From the NCBI GenBank assembly GCA_013817135.1, contig JACDDF010000044.1:1-9795 (forward strand): a stretch of 9,795 nucleotides of DNA, in the 5' to 3' direction. How positions within the stretch are numbered: position 1 is the first letter of the stretch; each line of letters opens with the position of its first letter. This document shows, in pieces, positions 1-6,146 of the stretch. The stretch comes from Nitrospirales bacterium (lineage in GTDB: Bacteria > Nitrospirota > Nitrospiria > Nitrospirales > UBA8639). Below the pieces are notes generated by a model that saw nothing but the letters and a program-made list of their open reading frames with translations, had not been told where the DNA came from and made no database searches. The translations under genes and the position numbers were made by a program.

Positions 1-2374
1 AGTTTATGTCCGCCAACATCTGACGGACCGTTTCCACCTGTTTCAATTCCGATGACCGAATCATCGCTTTTTCTAGATACTGTTTAGCCATAAATCGATC
101 GCCAGCTTTGAGTGTCACCATGCCCAAATGATAGTTAAGTAATCCATGATCGGGCGCCTTACTCAACGCTTTTGTTAATACCCTGGTCGCCTCCTCATTG
201 AGCCCCATTTTGAAATACACCCAGGCCAAGGTATCAAGCAGAAACGGATTCTGCGTCCTGGCTTCAAAGTTCCGGGTCAAGTCTACCGCGTATTCCAAAC
301 TTCGGACATCCCCTTTTTCTTCTGCCAATAAGAACGCTAAATTATTCGCTGCCAGGACATCATTGGGGGAATGATTCAATACCAATTCGTATTGCCGAAT
401 CGCCAGGTCAATCTGTCCATTGGCTTGATAGAAGGAGGCTAACGCCTTCAACAGAATGGGAGATTGGACATGAATGGTTAACGCTTCATTCAACATATCG
501 ATCGCTTCTGTTTTTTTGTCCAGAGACCAACTCACCATGGCCCAATCTTTCCAGGGCTCAACCCACATGGGATTTCCCTCCATTTGCTTCCGATAAGCGG
601 AAAGGGCAGACGGCCTATCATGCAATTGAACGAACACGGCACCTAACAGCCCCCATGCAAATGGATGGTCAGGATGGCTTCCCACTAGCTTCCGTAGATA
701 GACCCGTGCGTGCTCTGGCTGTCTTTGCTCAAGATACACATAGACTAATGCTGCCAAAGGAGGCATCGCAGGAAGCTTAGCCTGTTGAGCCCGAGTAAAG
801 GCTTGCACGGCGACGTCCCATTGTTGACGCCCGACGGCGAGAATTCCTTTGGCTAGGTCTACCTGATAGCCAGACCAGCCGAATTTCTCCAGACGGGTAA
901 TCATTACGTCTCCCTCTGCCCATTGGCTTTGCGCCAATTTTAACTGGAAAAGCGCCCATTCGGTTTCAGGATGAGTGGGAACCACTTGAAGAATGGATTC
1001 CAGATATTGTTGAGCCTTTTCTAAATGGCCCTGTCGGGCAGAGAGGCGGGCCAACGCCGAAAAGACATCAAGCTGTCGGGAGGTGAGCGACACATCCTTT
1101 TCAAAATTTCCCTGATCCAATTCAAACTCTCCGGCCAACTTATGTGCCTGTCCCAATAAGCTCCGAATATCGCTATTGTTGGGCTCATCTCTTAAAACAA
1201 TACGAAATGCTTCAACCGCCGGGCTGCGCTCGTTTTGCGCAACGTTCAATTCCCCTTTCAGAAGCAACGCATCAAATTGTCCGGGGTTTCCTTCCAACAC
1301 GCTTGCCAAACGGGTCTGGGCTGCCTTTGGATTTTCCTCAGCAACATCAAGCTTGGCCAGTTCAACTTCCGCCTTCATGCCCTGTTCACTCGTCTCCGCT
1401 TCTTGAACAATCGCTTCATAAATCTTACGGGCCATTTGGAATTCTTGCATATTCTCAAAATGCGCACCCAAAAGAAACCGGAGGGTGAAGGAGTGGGGTA
1501 AAATTTGAAGCGACTCTTCCAGCAAAGCTTCCCGCTGTGAACTATCCGCAAACATAACCAAACTCTTCCAACGCCGCTCATCTTCCGGATCCAGCGCCAC
1601 CCCTTCACGAAGAAGGGCCAAGACGTTGTCGGGCTTTCCCAGGTGCCGGTAAAGCCCAGCCAGCTTGTCGCGCTGTGTATACCCACGCGGTTCCTTGGCG
1701 AGTAATTGAAGATAGATAGCTTCCGCCTTGTCAAATTCCTTCATCCCGATCAAGATCGTCGCCAAATAATTCAGGAGATCGACATGAGCGGGATGGACAT
1801 TCAAGCCCAATTGGAGAACCGATTGAGCCTTGTCCAATTCACGATTCGCAGAAAAAATAGCGGCGAGCATCAACAGAATGTTGGAATCAGTGGGAAGTTG
1901 CTCAAGAAGCAAATCTGCTTTTGTAAGGGCCCTGGAGTGCTCTCCACGGAGAAACCACACACAGGCTTGAAGAGTATGTCCGAAGGCATCATGAGGATCA
2001 CGGGCCAATATGGTATCGGACAAGCTCTGCAACTCTGTGATGTTTTTCGCCGCTAAATAAAATCGCGCCAATCGCCCCACAGCCGCTTGGTCAGAGGGAT
2101 CTAATTCAACCCCCCTCGAATACTGACGAAGGGCTTTTGGCCAATTGGCCTCTTTCTCCGATACTTGCCCAGCCAGGAAATACAACTGAGCGTCCTTTGG
2201 ATCAATCTTGAGGGCATTTCGCAAAGCCACCTTGGCTTTTGGAAAATTTTCCTCGTGAATAAACTCCTTGGCCTTGGTCACGAAAGAGGCTTTCCGTTCT
2301 TCCGCACTTCCACATCCACACAGAACAATGACAAACAGGAAAAGATAACCCCATCTGGCCAATTGAATGGTCAT
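1..2374 (-). CDS. TPR-repeat lipoprotein, PrsT-like (partial, runs off the left edge)
   Basis: The minus strand is open from 2374 to the window edge (791 codons, no stop); the 3' end is missing. The N-terminus is a lipoprotein signal: a short n-region with one Arg, a hydrophobic stretch (LFLFVIV) and a lipobox L-C-G-C with the lipidated Cys at residue 21. The rest is back-to-back 34-residue helical repeats with TPR signatures such as ALRQYSRGVELDP, FDKAEAIYLQLL, LEKAQQYLESIL and, near the visible end, DTLAWVYFKMG followed by LNYHLG. This length, the lipobox and the DTLAW repeat resemble the exosortase-linked TPR lipoprotein family PrsT, usually about 900 residues. It is expected to be lipid-anchored and to act as an assembly scaffold in exopolysaccharide export; that role is inference. 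The ATG at 2374 has a GGGAAG sequence just upstream. An in-frame ATG at 2413 would add 13 mostly charged residues and is less likely. The adjacent VPxP-tailed protein gene supports an exosortase context. Confidence 0.9.
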   Translation of the reverse strand, partial: MTIQLARWGYLFLFVIVLCGCGSAEERKASFVTKAKEFIHEENFPKAKVALRNALKIDPKDAQLYFLAGQVSEKEANWPKALRQYSRGVELDPSDQAAVGRLARFYLAAKNITELQSLSDTILARDPHDAFGHTLQACVWFLRGEHSRALTKADLLLEQLPTDSNILLMLAAIFSANRELDKAQSVLQLGLNVHPAHVDLLNYLATILIGMKEFDKAEAIYLQLLAKEPRGYTQRDKLAGLYRHLGKPDNVLALLREGVALDPEDERRWKSLVMFADSSQREALLEESLQILPHSFTLRFLLGAHFENMQEFQMARKIYEAIVQEAETSEQGMKAEVELAKLDVAEENPKAAQTRLASVLEGNPGQFDALLLKGELNVAQNERSPAVEAFRIVLRDEPNNSDIRSLLGQAHKLAGEFELDQGNFEKDVSLTSRQLDVFSALARLSARQGHLEKAQQYLESILQVVPTHPETEWALFQLKLAQSQWAEGDVMITRLEKFGWSGYQVDLAKGILAVGRQQWDVAVQAFTRAQQAKLPAMPPLAALVYVYLEQRQPEHARVYLRKLVGSHPDHPFAWGLLGAVFVQLHDRPSALSAYRKQMEGNPMWVEPWKDWAMVSWSLDKKTEAIDMLNEALTIHVQSPILLKALASFYQANGQIDLAIRQYELVLNHSPNDVLAANNLAFLLAEEKGDVRSLEYAVDLTRNFEARTQNPFLLDTLAWVYFKMGLNEEATRVLTKALSKAPDHGLLNYHLGMVTLKAGDRFMAKQYLEKAMIRSSELKQVETVRQMLADIN

Positions 2375-2680
2375 TCTCTTCTTCCCTATTTCCTTTCGCC
2401 CGGATTCGTCCATTGATCGAAAAGAGACCGTGAAAAAGTGAGAGAGTGGCTGTTTCATGCTGTTTGGTTAACGCCAGACCTGTGCCGCTAAAAAAAAATT
2501 AAACCCCCCTCCGGCATATAACCCGCCCGGCCAATGGAATGAAAAGGGCGACTGTTAAATGCCGGGCGGGCAATCCCGCATGGGGGAACAAGAAAAAATG
2601 AAAATAACAAAGATACCCCCGTCCCGTTGAGAACAGAGGGTTTTCCTACTGAATACTTTAATAGCTACCAAGCAGAGACA
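2375..2680. other. Intergenic region between VPxP-tail gene and TPR lipoprotein gene
   Basis: No coding potential is recognised. Read on the minus strand, it follows the VPxP-tail gene and leads into the TPR gene. It holds the GC-rich inverted repeat described separately and a run of nine A on the plus strand (2490-2498), which is T9 in minus-strand RNA sense. It may contain a terminator for the upstream gene, a leader for the downstream gene, or both. No convincing -35/-10 pair was found by eye. Confidence 0.5.
2511..2570 (-). repeat. GC-rich inverted repeat with two competing pairings before a T-run
   Basis: CCCGCCCGGC (2522-2531) and GCCGGGCGGG (2561-2570) are perfect 10-base complements with a 29-base loop. 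The right arm overlaps ATGCCGG (2559-2565), which is also complementary to CCGGCAT (2511-2517), so the two hairpins exclude each other. In minus-strand RNA the second pairing is followed by a G-rich stretch and a U-rich tail ending in U9 (2490-2498). That layout resembles a terminator with an alternative structure, but the tail starts some bases after the stem. The pairing is seen; the function is inferred. Confidence 0.5.
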
Positions 2681-3310
2681 TTATCGGACAAACAGGCTTC
2701 TCCGTGCGATCACAATCAGTCCGATGATCCCCGAGCCAACCAACAACGCTACCGGCGGGATGGGAACAGGAGCCATAGCAAGACCATCCAATCGGCTACC
2801 TGAATGGAGAACGGTTTGACCAAAATCTAAGGATGGGATATTCCATGCAATTTGTAATGTATTGAAATATGGCGTGATCCCGGTAAAATTCACATCAATA
2901 CCAGAAACCTGTTGAAGAAATTCTAGAGTAGCAAGACCTTCTGATATTAAAAAAATACTTCCAGCATTGGGATTCTGTTTTAACCCAATGTTCACCACAT
3001 CATCAGTAAACGACCAAATTTCCGTACCTAGACCAATATCAACAACGGGATCAGGGACATTTGTACTCGAAACAACGGAATTGAAAGTAGGTGAGCCAGG
3101 AAATTCCGTCACATATGCAAAATCATTGTCAGATGGAGACGAAACGTGGGAGGCAAAACTGGCCAACTGACTTCCTGAATCTAATTCATTCACATTATTA
3201 TTGAGCACTCCGCTTAGGTCCGTTACGACCATCGCTAGCGCTGTGTGCACAGGTGTCCATATAAAAAAAACGACATTCAGTAATAAAAATATTTTCCAAT
3301 CCCGTCTCAT
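2681..3310 (-). CDS. Exported protein with VPxP-type (VPLPA/PEP-CTERM-like) sorting tail
   Basis: This 209-residue protein has a Sec signal peptide: MRRDWK, a hydrophobic core, and a likely cleavage after A-L-A at residue 26. The C-terminus has the three parts of an exosortase sorting signal: a VPIPP motif, a hydrophobic segment (ALLVGSGIIGLIVI) and a basic end (ARR, then SLFVR). This is closest to the VPLPA-CTERM variant rather than a strict Pro-Glu-Pro. The mature part is rich in Ser, Asn, Asp and Val, contains no Cys, and matches no enzyme I recognise. It is probably moved to the cell surface or biofilm matrix and cut by an exosortase encoded elsewhere. The ATG at 3310 follows AAGGA by 10 bases. 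The gene lies upstream of the TPR lipoprotein on the same strand, about 300 bases away, so co-transcription is possible but unproven. Confidence 0.87.
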   Translation of the reverse strand: MRRDWKIFLLLNVVFFIWTPVHTALAMVVTDLSGVLNNNVNELDSGSQLASFASHVSSPSDNDFAYVTEFPGSPTFNSVVSSTNVPDPVVDIGLGTEIWSFTDDVVNIGLKQNPNAGSIFLISEGLATLEFLQQVSGIDVNFTGITPYFNTLQIAWNIPSLDFGQTVLHSGSRLDGLAMAPVPIPPVALLVGSGIIGLIVIARRSLFVR

Positions 3311-3647
3311 ATAGGTTTGTTCCTTAAAAACTAGAGCTCACCACACATATCCTTTGATGCGCAGCGAAGCTTAATTATTAGAACTATGGGTCATATCCCA
3401 ACGACAAGCAGAGACACTAAACCCAGTATTTTTCCGAGCGTTGGTGGGGGAGATGAAAACCAAGAATAAAACTGAAAAATAGAAGTATGAAAATAAAACC
3501 ACAGGATAAAGAAAAGAAACCCAACATTTAGAAAGGAACAGATATCAAAATCATAAGGTGGATATAGGGTTAAGTCAAGAAAACTGGATTGCCCCGAAAT
3601 TTGGACCAGCGCTAGGTTCGGTTTTTCTCAACCTGAGGAGGAAGGAC
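3311..3647. other. Gene-free spacer with a strongly A-biased tract
   Basis: This lies between the start of the minus-strand VPxP-tail gene and the plus-strand transposase remnant, so it should hold the promoter of the former. I found no clear promoter. Positions 3451-3550 contain 60 A and only 13 T in 100 bases, a strong strand asymmetry. The last part (from about 3585) looks like the left end of the IS remnant. An open frame can be extended upstream to 3558, but the good ribosome binding site (3635-3645) points to the ATG at 3648. Confidence 0.5.
3585..3608 (+). repeat. Possible left terminal repeat of the IS3-family remnant
   Basis: The sequence starts TGGATTGCCCCG and continues with AAATTTGGAC, about 60 bases before the transposase start codon. 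IS3-family elements often have ends that begin TG and are C-rich near the tip, and the distance to the first gene fits. No matching right end was found after the transposase, so this rests on pattern and position alone. Confidence 0.35.
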
Positions 3648-4186
3648 ATGGAGAAGAAGCGATTACTCGAAGAACAGATCGTGTGGATTTTGCGGGCGGC
3701 GGAGAAGACCATCCAGTCCCTCGCCAAGGCGAAGCATGCTGTCTGGCGTCTGAATTTCGTCCACGATGCTCCCAATACGGGCAATCACTTGCGGTGCTTA
3801 ACGGTGAAGGATGAGGCCACACGTTTGAGTTTGGCTGGTGAAGTCGACTCTTCATTGTCCCATCAGCGCGGCATCGCGGGCCTCAAGCAGCTCGAGGTTC
3901 TCAACGGCGCCACTCGATACTTCCGAAGTGAGAATGAGCCGGAGCTGAGGGCGCAGGCGGTGCTCACGTTTTTCAAGAGATAAGGCCGCACCCCCAGTCG
4001 CCTTGCTCCCGGCAAGCCCCCTGGCAGAATGGGAGTCACGAAAGGTTCGATGGGACCTTTCGCCTGGAATGTCTCGAGGCCGAACGCGTTCACAGCTTGG
4101 TTGAAGCCACCATGGTGATTGAAGGCTGGCGTCGACACGATAATCAGGATCGGCCCGATAGAGCACTTGAGTACAGAATTCCAACA
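3648..4186 (+). pseudogene. IS3-family transposase remnant (deleted, frameshifted, catalytic Asp lost)
   Basis: The ATG at 3648 follows a strong GGAGGAAGG site. The first 19 residues (MEKKRLLEEQIVWILRAAE) match the start of IS3 OrfA, a helix-turn-helix protein of about 90 residues. After about ten junction residues the sequence jumps into the middle of OrfB, the DDE integrase domain: VWRLNFVHD, LRCLTVKDEATR, then GATRYFRSEN. The frame stops at 3983. OrfB homology resumes in another frame from 4013 (QAPWQNG, HERFDGTFRLECL, VIEGWRRHDNQ, ending YRIPT at 4186), so a frameshift lies near 3975-4012. In the RSDNGPEF motif the catalytic Asp is Glu (codon 3930-3932) and the Gly is also changed. The first Asp (3765-3767) and the Glu (4040-4042) remain. 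An internal deletion of roughly 150 residues plus these changes makes the element inactive. The family is clear; the exact subgroup (IS407-like or similar) is not. Confidence 0.85.
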
Positions 4187-4225
4187 ATCACCGAGGGGGC
4201 CGTTGAGTCAGAACTCGAAAGCCAG

Positions 4226-4256
4226 GATTCTTCCAGCCCACGGCGGAGGAAGAATC
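4226..4256. repeat. 9-bp perfect inverted repeat
   Basis: GATTCTTCC (4226-4234) is the exact reverse complement of GGAAGAATC (4248-4256), with a 13-base loop. It lies 40 bases after the last transposase homology. There is no U-tract after it on either strand, so it is not a standard terminator. Confidence 0.5.
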
Positions 4257-4320
4257 AACGCACACAATTGGCGGTGACGCTACGATCGCCGAATGATGCG
4301 ACGCCAGAGTATGGGGCCAA

Positions 4321-4404
4321 AACCATCAGGCATCAGCGGAGAACGCGGGATAATCCCTCGGACAACCGAACGATGAGCCACCATCCTATTCGCTCCTGAT
4401 GGTT
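4321..4404. repeat. 10-bp perfect inverted repeat around a smaller palindrome
   Basis: AACCATCAGG (4321-4330) is the exact reverse complement of CCTGATGGTT (4395-4404). Between them lies the palindrome GGGATAATCCC (4347-4357). The whole could fold as a branched hairpin. The right arm is followed by CAAAAA on the plus strand, which is not a terminator tail. The role is unknown. Confidence 0.45.
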
Positions 4405-4690
4405 CAAAAAGATAGCCCATCACCCCCAACTTCGTGGCAGGCAATCCGGGTGCCGTTGACCTCATGCCAACATTCACCCCCCGCATCAAATCCTGATGAA
4501 TTTCACCAACCCTATACAAGCAAGTGAATGGAAATCGCAGTGATGAGCTCAATTTGGCTATTATCACGTAGTTATTAATACTCAAAAACAAGTTACCAGA
4601 TGACCGAAACTCGTCCCACCATTTAAAAACTGGACAGAAGATATTGAAACACACTATCTTTCGAATCCAAAGATCGAAGAAACACCCCCC

Positions 4691-4718
4691 TATCGATTAA
4701 AACCTACCCAAATCGATA
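4691..4718. promoter_or_regulatory. Candidate operator: TATCGATT - 12 bases - AATCGATA
   Basis: Two perfect 8-base inverted arms lie with centres 20 bp apart, about two helical turns, as expected for a dimeric DNA-binding protein. The site ends 59 bases before the preferred start of the phosphoribosyltransferase gene and is the only symmetric element directly ahead of it. No -10/-35 was identified and no regulator gene is in the window, so the function is inferred from symmetry and position. Confidence 0.35.
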
Positions 4719-4763
4719 CCTTCGTGAACGACTCAGAAATTTCAGAAAAATTCGCGGGTACGC

Positions 4764-4767
4764 AGGA
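4764..4767 (+). promoter_or_regulatory. Ribosome binding site that decides the phosphoribosyltransferase start
   Basis: AGGA followed by AAA lies 10 bases before the ATG at 4778. The in-frame upstream GTG at 4724 has no purine-rich site before it. This favours the ATG as the real start. Confidence 0.55.
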
Positions 4768-4777
4768 AAAGTTATTC

Positions 4778-5365
4778 ATGACCTTGGATGAGGCTATTGC
4801 CCTCAGCCGGGAGGTTGCACGTCAGGTATCAACATTTCCGGAACGACCTGAGATTATCATCGGAATTGCCTGTGGCGGATTTTTAATGGCGAAAGTAATC
4901 GCATTAACACTTGATATTCCCATGGAAACGATACGAATCCAAAGAAAAGGAAGTGTGATCAAAGAGAAGTTTTCAATGGTTCCAGGCTTGGTGACCCTCA
5001 CGTCGGCATGGTATCAAATTCCCATCCTCAATATTCCGCTCAAATATGTCATGAATCAGTTTTCAGCTTTAGCGCCGGTTTCACCTCAGCTCACTCCAAA
5101 CGTTTACCAAAAGCGAATTTTACTCATTGACGATGCTATCGAGACAGGTCAAACCCTCATCTCAGCAAAGGACATACTCAGCGCGGCTGGAGCAAGTTCG
5201 ATCAAAACGGCAGTCCTCGCCTGGTCGAATCACCCCGATTTAACGTATAAAGAAGAAATACGACCAGACGTATTTATCGGACGTAGAGTCCAACATTTCC
5301 CTTGGTCGAGAAATAGTCCATACCGGCAGGACTATGAAAGCTGGCTCGTACAACCTCATGCATGA
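4778..5365 (+). CDS. Phosphoribosyltransferase (type I PRTase fold)
   Basis: From the ATG the protein is 195 residues. A GTG start at 4724 would give 213, but the ATG has the better ribosome binding site. It also puts the first strand and glycine loop (IIIGIACGG) about 27 residues in, as in hypoxanthine/xanthine-type enzymes. The PRPP-binding motif ILLIDDAIETGQT is intact, with two Asp and the TGxT loop, at about residues 114-126. The C-terminus carries FPWSR, like the FPW end of Gpt-type PRTases. Such enzymes transfer phosphoribose between PRPP and a base, or the reverse. An unusual feature is a stretch of about 40 mostly hydrophobic residues (from SMVPGLVTL to QFSALAP) between an RKGS-containing segment and the PRPP motif. 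The substrate cannot be told. The stop overlaps the next gene's start (ATGA), so the two are translationally coupled and probably act in one pathway. Confidence 0.85.
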   Translation: MTLDEAIALSREVARQVSTFPERPEIIIGIACGGFLMAKVIALTLDIPMETIRIQRKGSVIKEKFSMVPGLVTLTSAWYQIPILNIPLKYVMNQFSALAPVSPQLTPNVYQKRILLIDDAIETGQTLISAKDILSAAGASSIKTAVLAWSNHPDLTYKEEIRPDVFIGRRVQHFPWSRNSPYRQDYESWLVQPHA

Positions 5366-6087
5366 GGCATTCGTTGCTAAAACCGAAAAAGAAACTATTA
5401 TTGATTGATCTTGATGGCGTTCTCGTCACAAGCAGTGGACCAAACGCCCCAATCGACGCTGGGCTTTCTCCACTTCATGGCATGGATACCGGTGACTGTC
5501 TAATCAATAGCGGCGCAACCATTGCGGTACTGACCCATCGACACAAAACTGAAGCGGAACAAATACTGAAATTATTGAAGATTGATTTAACAAACATTGT
5601 CCGGTGCTTTGCCGCACAGGAACTTTGGTATTCCGCCATCAAATACAAACACACCTCTCAGACCTTACTCAAAGGACTAAGGAAAAGCTTAATTTTACCT
5701 CTCATCAAAGATGACCTCGGGTATGACCCGGAGGACATTGCCGTGATAGATGACCGCATGGAGATTCTGTCGGAAATGTCAAATAAAGGAGTTGGGTTGA
5801 CCCTATTCGCCCCTCTTCGAACGACCAATTCGAATGGCCAGGTTCATCTGATGACATTTGATTTGTTAGAAGCGCTCCGAATATTCGAAAATTGGAGCCA
5901 GGACATGTCATCAAAGACCACGCAACACATCAATCTCAAAGAACGCGTGGTGCTAAATAATACGCTTCTTTCACATAGTACCGTGATTACTCTGAACCGC
6001 TGGGATTATTTTGCTTTAATACGAAAAATCTCTCGAACTCTTCGCCGCTACATCTCTCAATATATGCCGACAACATTTAGATCCTAG
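5362..6087 (+). CDS. HAD-superfamily hydrolase
   Basis: This 241-residue protein has the HAD motifs in order: motif I LLLIDLDGV, with the nucleophile Asp16 and acid/base Asp18; motif II ending in Thr58 (IAVLTHR); a lysine-containing segment near residue 116 that may be motif III; and motif IV IAVIDDR with Asp130 and Asp131 for the metal. HAD enzymes of this type are usually cytoplasmic phosphatases acting on small phosphorylated molecules. The core ends near residue 180. The last 60 residues are an extension with a basic, aromatic helix-like segment (WDYFALIRKISRTLRR) that I do not recognise. The ATG overlaps the stop of the phosphoribosyltransferase gene by four bases and has no clear ribosome binding site of its own, so it is probably translated by coupling. 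A product or by-product of the PRTase is a natural substrate guess. The gene converges on the minus-strand operon, 59 bases away. Confidence 0.88.
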   Translation: MRHSLLKPKKKLLLIDLDGVLVTSSGPNAPIDAGLSPLHGMDTGDCLINSGATIAVLTHRHKTEAEQILKLLKIDLTNIVRCFAAQELWYSAIKYKHTSQTLLKGLRKSLILPLIKDDLGYDPEDIAVIDDRMEILSEMSNKGVGLTLFAPLRTTNSNGQVHLMTFDLLEALRIFENWSQDMSSKTTQHINLKERVVLNNTLLSHSTVITLNRWDYFALIRKISRTLRRYISQYMPTTFRS

Positions 6088-6146
6088 TATTTTTTCAATG
6101 AGGGATGGAAAACCTTCCGCCGCCACATCCGTAAGACACGGGAAGC

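Larger units (their letters stand above)
4187..4690. other. Gene-free region with several inverted repeats
   Basis: Open frames exist on both strands (the tail of the transposase frame to 4399, and a minus frame 4280-4654), but neither gives a recognisable protein or a convincing ribosome binding site. The stretch holds two perfect inverted repeats (listed separately) and the small palindrome GGGATAATCCC at 4347-4357. It could be the non-coding remainder of the mobile element or of another decayed gene. Confidence 0.45.

Noticed and set aside
777..2416. Several plus- and minus-strand open frames inside the TPR gene
   Set aside because: They overlap one long minus-strand frame with continuous TPR repeats and a lipobox. 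None has its own domain pattern or ribosome binding site.
3558..3647. Start of the transposase remnant at 3558
   Set aside because: The added residues overlap the putative IS end, and the strong ribosome binding site lies before the ATG at 3648.
4097..4399. Plus-strand frame as a separate small gene
   Set aside because: Its first 30 residues are the end of the IS3 OrfB domain, and the homology continues upstream of the supposed start. The remainder is low-complexity read-through.
4280..4654. Minus-strand frame of 124 residues
   Set aside because: The composition resembles no protein I know, no ribosome binding site is seen, and it overlaps inverted repeats. A decayed gene is not excluded, but a live one is not supported.
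6085..6146. Bidirectional terminator between the HAD and GT4 genes
   Set aside because: There is a T6 run at about 6090 but no stem before it. The minus-strand fold GGAT/ATCC with GGAA/TTCC is short and lacks a U-tract.
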